Shown: piece by piece, positions 1 through 5,745 of the stretch
Numbering within the stretch: position 1 is the first letter of the stretch
How the letters are laid out: the number at the start of each line of letters is the position of its first letter
Assembly (NCBI GenBank): GCA_002437405.1
Contig: DJPO01000032.1
Coordinates: forward strand, 1 to 10,805
From: Opitutia bacterium UBA6410
Lineage (GTDB): Bacteria; Verrucomicrobiota; Verrucomicrobiia; Opitutales; Intestinicryptomonadaceae
Reading direction: 5' to 3'
Length of the DNA stretch: 10,805 nt
Notes under the pieces: generated by a model
Told to the model about the DNA's origin: nothing
Databases searched by the model: none
The model's input: only the letters and a program-made list of their open reading frames with translations
Made by a program: the position numbers and the translations under genes

Positions 1-32
1 AAAATTACAGATTGAGAGTACTCGTAGAATGC

Positions 33-66
33 GGAGTGAAACTATGAAAAACAAATTACAAAAAAA
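33..66 (+). promoter_or_regulatory. Ribosome binding site, ATG and A7 tract of frameshifted small ORF
   Basis: GGAG lies at 33-36, seven bases before an ATG at 44-46, which is good Shine-Dalgarno geometry. Read in its own frame this ATG gives only about 31 codons and stops at 137-139. If one A is dropped from the A7 run at 60-66, the same start runs into the open frame of the downstream helix-turn-helix-like ORF, giving an N-terminus MKNKLQKIAIPQHLGLTRK. The translation signal and the long frame are therefore separated by a single base in a homopolymer. This could be a sequencing or assembly error, a true inactivating indel, or slippage; the sequence alone cannot decide. Confidence 0.5.
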
Positions 67-83
67 TCGCTATTCCACAACAT

Positions 84-338
84 TTGGGGTTGACCCGGAA
101 GATTACCGCAACGCAGTTTTGTGCCGAGCATGGTATTAAAAAGTCGTTGTTTAGCCTAAAATACGGACTGCTTAAAAAGCTTTCTTCCGAAGTAGCGGAA
201 TTTTTGGCTAAAACGGGTCTCCCCGAAATACCCCAAAGAATGAGCTATCGCAAAACATCGGAGCTTGCAAAATTGCCGCAAAGCGAACAGATGGCAGAGC
301 TTCGCAAAATATGCGGAATTTTGAATGTGTCGGCGTAG
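84..338 (+). CDS. Small helix-turn-helix-like protein (ParB-like HTH resemblance), apparently frameshifted
   Basis: This open frame encodes about 84 residues from a TTG with no ribosome binding site. The natural start is probably the ATG at 44, one frame away across an A7 tract, which would give a protein of about 97 residues. The segment from KITATQFCAEHGI through KYGLLKKLSSEV and FLAKTG, followed by MSYRKTSELAKLPQSEQ, has the spacing of the helix-turn-helix part of ParB/Spo0J-like partition proteins (a motif where the chain meets a Leu-Pro-like helix, then a second helix with LAKL). This is a resemblance by eye, not a demonstrated homology. No ParA partner or N-terminal ParB catalytic domain is visible. 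The ORF is more AT-rich than ligA and sits near a tRNA gene, which fits acquired DNA. It may be a pseudogene, or a small intact DNA-binding protein if the A7 is an error. Confidence 0.45.
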   Translation: MGLTRKITATQFCAEHGIKKSLFSLKYGLLKKLSSEVAEFLAKTGLPEIPQRMSYRKTSELAKLPQSEQMAELRKICGILNVSA

Positions 339-421
339 CAAGTGGGAAGTTTAACACTTTGTCTCATTTTGGCGATTATGGCGTTTGGAGATAATCCCGA
401 TTTTGCCGAAAAAACCGTTTT

Positions 422-435
422 GGATTCGAACCCCG
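422..435 (-). repeat. 14-bp direct repeat of the tRNA-Glu T-arm (possible att-site remnant)
   Basis: GGATTCGAACCCCG at 422-435 is identical to 660-673 inside the tRNA-Glu gene and in the same orientation; it covers the T-loop and half the T-stem. The copy is not a working T-arm, because the bases that should complete the stem do not pair. Partial copies of a tRNA 3' half are what tyrosine-recombinase integration leaves at the far end of an inserted element. A decayed tRNA gene is the other simple explanation. No integrase is visible in the window. Confidence 0.4.
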
Positions 436-567
436 TTAAATTATCGTAAGTCAGATTTTGGAGTTGGATTTTGCGGAAGCGAGACAACTGGTTTGTACTG
501 CGGGTTTTAGTTGCATTTTATTAAAAATCAATATGTTATCCGCAACGGCGCGGCTGCGTACAGACAC

Positions 568-598
568 AAAAAAACCGCTCAACCTTTCGGTATCGCGG
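568..598 (-). terminator. Likely rho-independent terminator of tRNA-Glu
   Basis: Read on the minus strand: CCGC, then GAT, then ACC-GAAA-GGT, then TGA, then GCGG, followed by seven T. The hairpin has a GAAA tetraloop and an internal loop that can form tandem G-A pairs. It lies about 50 bases past the encoded CCA of the tRNA-Glu gene and points the right way. The stem is short (4+3 bp), so confidence is moderate. Confidence 0.5.
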
Positions 599-645
599 CT
601 TCTTCGTTTGCCGTGTTTAACACGGTTCGCTTTTCAACAACCCTC

Positions 646-723
646 TGGCGTCCCCACGGGGATTCGAACCCCGGTTCTTGGAATGAAAATCCAATGTCCT
701 AGACCGGGCTAGACGATAGGGAC
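646..723 (-). tRNA. tRNA-Glu (anticodon UUC)
   Basis: On the minus strand the gene runs from GTCCCTA at 723 to the encoded CCA at 646-648, with discriminator G at 649. The acceptor stem GTCCCTA pairs with TGGGGAC (one G-U). The anticodon stem is TTGGA/TCCAA with loop TTTTCAT, giving anticodon TTC, which reads GAA and GAG. The T-arm is CGGGG-TTCGAAT-CCCCG. The body is 75 bases, 78 with CCA, the normal size for tRNA-Glu. It is transcribed away from ligA and stands alone in this window. A perfect TATAAT lies upstream at 754-759 and a terminator-like hairpin downstream at 568-598. Its T-arm sequence recurs at 422-435, so this locus may have served as an integration target. Confidence 0.97.
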
Positions 724-748
724 TTCTCCAAAGAATTTTGAAGTACCC

Positions 749-777
749 ATACCATTATATTTTCGGGCTCTTTGCAA
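749..777 (-). promoter_or_regulatory. Probable promoter of tRNA-Glu
   Basis: On the minus strand, TTGCAA (777-772) lies upstream of a perfect TATAAT (759-754), but the spacing is only 12 bases. The alternative -10 at the standard 17-base spacing is TGGTAT (754-749), a weaker match. TTGCAA is the same -35 hexamer seen before the two lipoprotein genes at the right. Whichever -10 is used, transcription would start roughly 15-25 bases before the tRNA. Confidence 0.45.
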
Positions 778-857
778 GCTTTTTTTTCGCTTTTTTGTAA
801 AAATTTTTATCTATTTTGCTAATTTATTATGAATACGCTATTAATGTTTTCGGGCTT

Positions 858-886
858 TTGCGAAATCTCTCCCGCACGCGTTTCTT
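858..886 (+). promoter_or_regulatory. Possible ligA promoter
   Basis: TTGCGA (858-863), 17 bases, then TTTCTT (881-886). The block AAATCTCTCCCGCACGCG inside it resembles the spacer of the promoter before the gene ending at 9000 (AATCTCCCGCGC), and both are followed by T-rich sequence and CGCG. The match to a sigma70-type -10 is weak. Transcription from here would leave a leader of about 35 bases before ATG 929. Confidence 0.25.
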
Positions 887-955
887 TTTTGATTTTTTTT
901 CGCGTTATTTCTTGCGAACTGTCCTCCTATGTGGAAAATTTTGTCTGTTTTACTT

Positions 956-3223
956 ATGGAAGATTCCCCTCAGGATAAAATTCGGAATTTGCGCGAAATT
1001 ATCGCGGAGCACGAGCGCAGGTATCGCATCGAAAACGCCCCAACCATTTCCGACGACGATTTCGATTTGCTCGTCCGCGAGCTTCGCGACTTGGAGCAAC
1101 GCTTCCCCCAGTATGCCGTTGCCGACTCCCCGACGGCTCTTGTTGGCAGCGATTTGTCCGACGCGTTCGTTTCGGTCGAGCATTTGTCGCCGATGAAAAG
1201 TCTCGACAATGTCTTCAATTCGACCGAGCTTGAGGATTTCGACGCGAGGCTTCACAAAATTTTGGGGGTCGAGGCGGAATTTAAGTATTGTGTCGAGCCG
1301 AAGGTTGACGGGGCGGGCGTTTCGGCGGTCTACGAGCACGGCAATCTCGTGCGTTTGCTAACGCGCGGGAACGGCGCGAAGGGCGACGACATCACGCGCA
1401 ACGCCTTTGTCTTGCGGAATCTGCCGACGCGTCTTTCTGGCGGCGGTATTCCCGAGCTTTTGGAAATCCGCGGCGAGGCGTATATGACGCGCGCGGAATT
1501 CGAGCGCATTTCGGCGGTTGCTGCCGCCGACCCGCAGCTTTCGAAAAAAGCTCCGTATGCCAATCCGCGAAATTTGGCGGCGGGCACGCTCAAGCTTTTG
1601 GATAGGGCGGTGTTGGAGTCGCGCAATTTGTCGGTGGTTTTTTATTCGCTCGGGGCGGTCGAGGGATTCGAGCTTAAGCGGCAGTCGCAGCTTGCGCAGG
1701 TTTTGCGCGGGTGGGGGTTGCCGTCCTTCGACTGGGTCGAGCTTGCCGAGGGGGCGAAGGGGGCGTTCGAGCGCATTTGCGAGTTGGAGTCGGTTCGCGC
1801 GGATTTCCCGTACAACACGGACGGGGCGGTTGTCAAGTTGGACGACTGTTCGCAGTATGCCCTTGCGGGGACGACTGCGCATGCGCCGCGTTGGGCGGTT
1901 GCGTGGAAGTACAGGGCGGAGCGGGCGCAGACGCGTTTGAACTCGATAACGGTGCAGGTCGGGCGCACGGGGGCGGCGACGCCCGTGGCGGAGCTTGAGC
2001 CCGTTTTCATTTCTGGGACGACGGTTTCGCGCGCGACGCTTCACAATGCGGGGAATATCGCCGAAAAGGACATACGCGTGGGCGACACGGTTGTAATCGA
2101 AAAGGCGGGCGAGATTATCCCCGCCGTGCTGGAGGTAGTCCCCGAGCTGCGTCCCGCCGATTCCGTTCCGTACGAATTTCCGACGGTCTGCCCCGAGTGC
2201 GGTTCGCCGCTCAAGCGGTACGGGGAAAAGATGCTTTATCGTTGCCCGAACCTTTCGTGCCCGAGTCAGGTGCGCGGGCGCATTGCGCATTTTGCGTCGC
2301 GCGCGTGTATGGACATTCGGGGGCTGGGGTTGTCGGCGGTTGACAAGCTTGTCGGGACGCTCGGAGTCAAAGACCCCGCCGACTTGTATTCGCTAACGCG
2401 CGACGACGTTTTGAAACTGGAAAGTTTCAAGGAAAAGAGTGCGGACAATTTGATTGCCTCGATTGCCGCGTCGAAGGGCAGGGAGCTGTGGCGGCTGATT
2501 TCGGGGCTCGGGATTTTGGAAATCGGCGAGCAGTTTGCGAAGGATTTGGCGCGCAAATACGGTTCGCTCGACGCGCTGATGGACGCCCCGCTTGCGGATT
2601 TGGAATCGACGCAGGGATTCGGCTCTAAAGCCAAGAAAAAGGCGACTGAAGATTCCTCGGGTTCTGTTCGCGCGTTTTCGATACGCGCGTTTTTCGACGA
2701 CCCGCACAATCGCGAATTGATTGAGCGTCTGCGCGCGGCAGGGTTGAATTTCTTGGCGGACACGCGCGGGGCGGCGGGCGGAACGGGCGCGCTTGCGGGA
2801 AAGATTTTCGTGTTTACGGGGACGTTGCAGAGCATGGGGCGTTCGGCGGCGAAGTCGCTTGTCGAGAGCTTCGGTGGGCGCACGGCTTCGTCGCTTACAA
2901 AGAGCGCGACCTACTTGGTTTCGGACGGCAAGAGCGACGGTGAAAAGGCAGCCAAAGCCCGCGAATACGGAACGCGTGTTTTGTCCGAAGCGGAATTTTT
3001 GGACATGATAAATTCGGCGAAAAATTCTGGCGGCGCGGGAGACGTTTCAAAAGAAAATCCGTCGGGCTCGGACATTCCGCAATCAAGTAAGGACGCGAAA
3101 CAATCGGATACAGTCTCGCAGCAATCGGGTACGGACATGCCGCAATCGGGTTCGGACATACAGCAATCGGATACTGGCGTGAAACAATCGGATTCGGACG
3201 CGCAGTTGTCGCTCGGTTTTTAA
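956..3223 (+). CDS. ligA: NAD+-dependent DNA ligase LigA
   Basis: LigA seals nicks between Okazaki fragments and after repair, using NAD+ to adenylate its active-site lysine. The N-terminal Ia domain (HERRYRIENAPTISDDDFD), the MKSLDNVF motif and the adenylation motif EPKVDG (Lys codon 1301-1303) are all present. They are followed by the OB fold, a Cys4 zinc finger (CPECG ... RCPNLSC, about 2189-2267), a helix-hairpin-helix domain and a C-terminal BRCT domain (GALAGKIFVFTGT ... VLSEAEFLDMI). The ATG at 956 (MEDSPQDKIRNL) matches the usual family N-terminus; an in-frame ATG at 929 would add nine residues, and neither has a Shine-Dalgarno. Two oddities: about 13 extra residues in the last HhH segment (near 2624-2682), and a tail of about 65 residues after BRCT, made of 7-residue repeats and ending in QLSLGF. 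The gene converges with the sugar kinase gene, 21 bp apart. Confidence 0.97.
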   Translation: MEDSPQDKIRNLREIIAEHERRYRIENAPTISDDDFDLLVRELRDLEQRFPQYAVADSPTALVGSDLSDAFVSVEHLSPMKSLDNVFNSTELEDFDARLHKILGVEAEFKYCVEPKVDGAGVSAVYEHGNLVRLLTRGNGAKGDDITRNAFVLRNLPTRLSGGGIPELLEIRGEAYMTRAEFERISAVAAADPQLSKKAPYANPRNLAAGTLKLLDRAVLESRNLSVVFYSLGAVEGFELKRQSQLAQVLRGWGLPSFDWVELAEGAKGAFERICELESVRADFPYNTDGAVVKLDDCSQYALAGTTAHAPRWAVAWKYRAERAQTRLNSITVQVGRTGAATPVAELEPVFISGTTVSRATLHNAGNIAEKDIRVGDTVVIEKAGEIIPAVLEVVPELRPADSVPYEFPTVCPECGSPLKRYGEKMLYRCPNLSCPSQVRGRIAHFASRACMDIRGLGLSAVDKLVGTLGVKDPADLYSLTRDDVLKLESFKEKSADNLIASIAASKGRELWRLISGLGILEIGEQFAKDLARKYGSLDALMDAPLADLESTQGFGSKAKKKATEDSSGSVRAFSIRAFFDDPHNRELIERLRAAGLNFLADTRGAAGGTGALAGKIFVFTGTLQSMGRSAAKSLVESFGGRTASSLTKSATYLVSDGKSDGEKAAKAREYGTRVLSEAEFLDMINSAKNSGGAGDVSKENPSGSDIPQSSKDAKQSDTVSQQSGTDMPQSGSDIQQSDTGVKQSDSDAQLSLGF
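3068..3193 (+). repeat. Six 21-bp tandem repeats coding the LigA tail
   Basis: Six in-frame 21-base units encode SDIPQSS, KDAKQSD, TVSQQSG, TDMPQSG, SDIQQSD and TGVKQSD, and a partial seventh unit (SDAQLSL) leads into the stop. CAATCR is the best-kept core of each unit. The units are Ser-, Gln- and Asp-rich with almost no hydrophobic residues, so the protein segment should be unstructured. Tandem repeats of this kind can change copy number by slippage in multiples of seven residues without breaking the frame. Confidence 0.85.
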
Positions 3224-3224
3224 T

Positions 3225-3242
3225 CCGACGCCTTGCGTTCGG
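3225..3242. terminator. Hairpin between convergent ligA and sugar kinase genes
   Basis: CCGA-CGC-CTT-GCG-T-TCGG forms a 7-bp stem with a 3-base loop and one bulged T, filling nearly the whole 21-base gap between the two convergent stop codons. No clean T-tract follows on either strand, although the end of ligA supplies an A-run on the minus side. It may act as a weak two-way terminator or simply protect 3' ends. Confidence 0.35.
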
Positions 3243-3244
3243 TG

Positions 3245-4102
3245 CTATTGGATTGCGCCGCGGCGCGAGCATGCAACGGCGGCGCATTTTGCAGCGTTGA
3301 CTGCCGCCGATTCGACCGTTCCGCCGCCGAGAAGTGCCGATACAAAGCCCGCAGTAAAGGCGTCGCCCGCCCCGACGGTGTCCGCGACTTTCACGGGAAT
3401 CGGCAGTCCGTTGACGGGCTGTTCGCCGCGGCGGAATATCGAATATCCCCTTTCCCCGAGTGTGCAGATTATTATTTTTACGGGGAATTTTTCAAAAACC
3501 GCGTTTGCCATATCGCCGAAATTTTCGGACGGTTCGCCGCCGATTAGGGCGTTGATTTCGGGCAGTTCGGTTTCGTTGAGTTTTACGATGTCTGCGGATT
3601 TCAAGCTGTCGCCGACAATCCGCGCGTCGTAGTAGTTTTGGCGCAGGTTTACGTCGAAAACTTTCAGGCAGTCGCGGCGCAGGAGTGCGATGAGTTTAAA
3701 GAGTGTATCGCGCGATGTCCGCGAGCGTTGGGAAAGTGTGCCGAAGCAGAAGGCGTCGCAATTTTTTGCGGTTTCGGCGGCGGCGGGGGTTGCTTCGACG
3801 AAATCCCACGCGCGGTTTTTTAGAATGTCGTATTGCGGCAGTCCGTCCGCGCCTTTGGAGACTTCCACGACGCCCGTCGGGTAGTCGGAGTCGGCGAGGG
3901 CGTTGTCGGAAATTCCGATTTCGCGGATTTTCGCCCGCGCTTTCGTCCCGCGTCCGTCGCGCCCGATTGCCCCGATTATTGCGGATTCGCAGCCGTTTAG
4001 GGCGCAGTAGTATGCAAAATTAAGCGGCGCGCCGCCGAGCGTTTCGGCGTCCCCGAAGCAGTCCCAGACGATTTCCCCGAATGCCGCGACTTTGCGTTTC
4101 AT
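3245..4102 (-). CDS. PfkB-family sugar kinase, fructokinase-like
   Basis: The gene encodes a 285-residue ribokinase/PfkB-fold kinase that would transfer phosphate from ATP to a sugar in the cytoplasm. The first PfkB signature is GGAPLNFAYYCALNG (about residues 23-37). The second is DTVGAGDAFTAGF (241-253), with the anion-hole GAGD and the likely catalytic base Asp247. DVNLR (150-154) and KLNETE (174-179) are also typical of the family, and the GGAP/DVNLR combination points to a fructokinase-type enzyme (EC 2.7.1.4). Substrate cannot be fixed from sequence, so no gene symbol is given. Its ATG (4102-4100) overlaps the TGA of lspA (4101-4099) as ATGA, so translation is probably coupled. It is the last gene of the ileS operon, a metabolic gene in a group otherwise concerned with translation and the envelope. 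Confidence 0.92.
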   Translation of the reverse strand: MKRKVAAFGEIVWDCFGDAETLGGAPLNFAYYCALNGCESAIIGAIGRDGRGTKARAKIREIGISDNALADSDYPTGVVEVSKGADGLPQYDILKNRAWDFVEATPAAAETAKNCDAFCFGTLSQRSRTSRDTLFKLIALLRRDCLKVFDVNLRQNYYDARIVGDSLKSADIVKLNETELPEINALIGGEPSENFGDMANAVFEKFPVKIIICTLGERGYSIFRRGEQPVNGLPIPVKVADTVGAGDAFTAGFVSALLGGGTVESAAVNAAKCAAVACSRRGAIQ

Positions 4103-4647
4103 TTCCTATATTTTTTCTGCTCGCGCTCCTCGAGAAACACGGCGATTATGTAGATTGCGACCCCTATCGTAATCCCGCAGTCCGCGATATTGAACGCGGG
4201 CCAGCGGTAGTTTATTATCGGCAGGTGCACGTCGATGAAGTCGATTACATGCCCGTAGCAGATTCTGTCGGACAGGTTGCCGAGAACTCCGCCCGCGAAA
4301 ATCCCGAGCGCGAACTGCCCGAGCTTTTTGTCGAACCCCAGCTGGCTGCGGAAAATCCAGATTGCCGCGAGCGCGAGCAGGGCGATTGAAGACAGCAGGT
4401 AGGTCTGCCCCGACAAAATTCCCCACGCCGCGCCCTCGTTTGTTATGTGGACGATGTAGAGGAATTTGTCGATTACGGGAATGGGGGCGTTGGGGGCGTC
4501 GAAATGGTACGTCGGGTTGCCTCTCTCCCACGGAATGTTGGCGACGATTGCGAGCTTTGTGAGCTGGTCGAGCGCGAGCGTCGCCAAAGCCGCCGCGAAA
4601 AAGAGCGCGGCGGACGGTTTTTTCTTCGATGTGCGCGTGATACTCAA
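4099..4647 (-). CDS. lspA: Lipoprotein signal peptidase (signal peptidase II)
   Basis: LspA is an inner-membrane aspartyl protease that cuts the signal peptide from diacylglyceryl-modified prolipoproteins just before the lipid-bearing Cys. From the TTG at 4647 the protein has 182 residues, close to the family's usual length. Seen here: an N-terminal membrane segment followed by DQLTKL (27-32), TNEGAAWG (69-76), GNLSDRICYGHVIDF and PAFNIADCGI, with the two likely catalytic aspartates at 136 and 156, and four hydrophobic segments. The frame stays open far upstream into the preceding gene, but that part is low-complexity shadow sequence. TTG (SITRTSKKKPS) is the only reasonable start after the upstream stop, with only a weak GGGG as ribosome binding site. 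It lies 13 bp after the DksA-like gene. Its substrates would include the two predicted lipoproteins encoded at 8614-9000 and 9283-10641. Confidence 0.95.
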   Translation of the reverse strand: MSITRTSKKKPSAALFFAAALATLALDQLTKLAIVANIPWERGNPTYHFDAPNAPIPVIDKFLYIVHITNEGAAWGILSGQTYLLSSIALLALAAIWIFRSQLGFDKKLGQFALGIFAGGVLGNLSDRICYGHVIDFIDVHLPIINYRWPAFNIADCGITIGVAIYIIAVFLEEREQKKYRK

Positions 4648-4660
4648 AGTCGTGCCCCGT

Positions 4661-5743
4661 TTATGAGGACATATCGTCGTCTTCGGACGAGCCCGAAGTT
4701 TCCGACATATCGTAGATTGCGCGTTGGGCTGACTTGATTTTGCGCGACTGCGCCTCCTTGATTTCCTGCCCGCGTTTGGTGCAGCGCGTGAAGGGAATCG
4801 CCTCGAGTCGCGATTCGGGAATGGGTTCGCCCGTGACTTCGCAAATCCCGTAAGTCCCGTTTTTGATGCGCTCGATTGCCGCGTCGATTTCGGCAATCAT
4901 TTCCTTTTCGTTGGAGAGCAGGTTGTACGCCATGTCGCGCTCGAAGCTTTCCGAGCCCGCGTCCGCCAAGTGCTGCCCGTACGACGAAAGGTCGCCCGAG
5001 TCCTCCTTAGCCGAACGCTTGAGGACTTCCTCAGAAATGTTTTCCGCGCCTTTGGAGTGGTGTTTGCGCAGGTCGACGAGCAGGTTGTAGTACTTCTTCC
5101 ACTTGCGGGGAATTTCCTTTTCCTGATGCTTTTCGAGCGACGGCGCGTCGACGGGGTTGAACCCGAGAATGTCGAAGATGCTCGCTGCGGCGACGGGGTT
5201 TTTCGGCGACGAAGTTGGCTTGTTGACGGTCGGGGCGACTGTGCTTTTCGCCGCGCCCGTTTTGGCGGCGGGCTGTTTTGCCGCCGACTTAGTCTGAGCC
5301 GCCGTCGCGCCCGAAGCGCGCATTGCAAGGTACGCGTCGAGGTCGTCGATTGTAAATACTATGGAGTCGGAGGGGCGGACTTTGTTGCGCCCCTTGCTCT
5401 TTGCGGCAGGCTGGGTTTTTATCGCCTGCGGTGCGCGTTCGGCGGACGCCTTGCCAGCCGAGATTTTTATCGAAACCTTGGGCGCGCTTTTCGCCTTGTC
5501 GGCGGCGGGTTTTTTGGCTGCCGCAACGGTTTTCTTTTCGACGGCTGCCGGCTTTTTTGCGGCTGCGGATTTCGCTGCGGGCTGTTTTTTTGCCGCCGCC
5601 GCTTTTTTCGGGGTTGCGGCGGTCTTGGAAGTTGCGGGTTTTACCGCCTTTTTGGCGGGCGCAGCCGCCGCCTTTGCCTTCGCGGGCTGCGAGGGCTTTG
5701 CGGCGGTTTTTGCGGTTTTCTTTGCGACTGTTTTCTTTGCCAT
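4661..5743 (-). CDS. TraR/DksA-family protein with long Ala/Lys/Pro-rich N-terminus
   Basis: The 360-residue protein has two parts. Residues 1 to about 195 are mostly Ala, Lys and Pro in AAKKP-like runs, like histone H1 or bacterial histone-like tails, interrupted by a short ordered segment (SDSIVFTIDDLDAYLAMRA). The C-terminal part (about 205-345) is the TraR/DksA fold: a coiled-coil region with HLADAGSESFERD, then AAIERIKNGTYGICEVTGEPIPESRLEAIPFTRC. DksA-like proteins enter the RNA polymerase secondary channel and alter promoter use. The expected C-x2-C pairs are C301-x2-T304 and C321-x2-R324, so two of four zinc ligands are missing and the finger may hold shape without zinc. Typical family members are about 120-150 residues, so the N-terminus is a large extension. 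ATG 5743 follows the ileS stop by 2 bp, with GGAG at 5752-5749. The basic tail could bind DNA or RNA; that is inference. Confidence 0.85.
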   Translation of the reverse strand: MAKKTVAKKTAKTAAKPSQPAKAKAAAAPAKKAVKPATSKTAATPKKAAAAKKQPAAKSAAAKKPAAVEKKTVAAAKKPAADKAKSAPKVSIKISAGKASAERAPQAIKTQPAAKSKGRNKVRPSDSIVFTIDDLDAYLAMRASGATAAQTKSAAKQPAAKTGAAKSTVAPTVNKPTSSPKNPVAAASIFDILGFNPVDAPSLEKHQEKEIPRKWKKYYNLLVDLRKHHSKGAENISEEVLKRSAKEDSGDLSSYGQHLADAGSESFERDMAYNLLSNEKEMIAEIDAAIERIKNGTYGICEVTGEPIPESRLEAIPFTRCTKRGQEIKEAQSRKIKSAQRAIYDMSETSGSSEDDDMSS

Positions 5744-5745
5744 AA

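Larger units (their letters stand above)
339..645. other. AT-rich gap without a convincing gene
   Basis: I see no ORF with family features or a ribosome binding site here. Short frames on both strands look like chance frames, several of them created by the tRNA-like sequence. The stretch contains a 14-bp copy of the tRNA-Glu T-arm sequence at 422-435 and a hairpin plus T-tract at 568-598, oriented to end the tRNA-Glu transcript. A separate short inverted repeat, CCGTG-N5-CACGG, lies at 611-625 and could add to that termination region. The composition suggests decayed or acquired DNA. Confidence 0.5.

Noticed and set aside
245..487. 80-codon minus-strand ORF near the left end
   Set aside because: No ribosome site or family motif; the GFES segment comes from the copied tRNA T-arm sequence, and the frame overlaps the better-supported ORF at 84-338.
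1358..2290. 310-codon minus-strand frame inside ligA
   Set aside because: An Arg-rich antisense shadow; ligA is unambiguous on the other strand.
3068..3193. CRISPR array
   Set aside because: The 21-bp units are directly adjacent with no spacers and are in frame with ligA, so they are coding tandem repeats.
4648..4896. Upstream extension of lspA giving a 265-residue protein
   Set aside because: The extra N-terminus overlaps the DksA-like gene out of frame, is Arg/Ser-rich, and comes before the family's usual start region; the TTG at 4647 fits length and topology.
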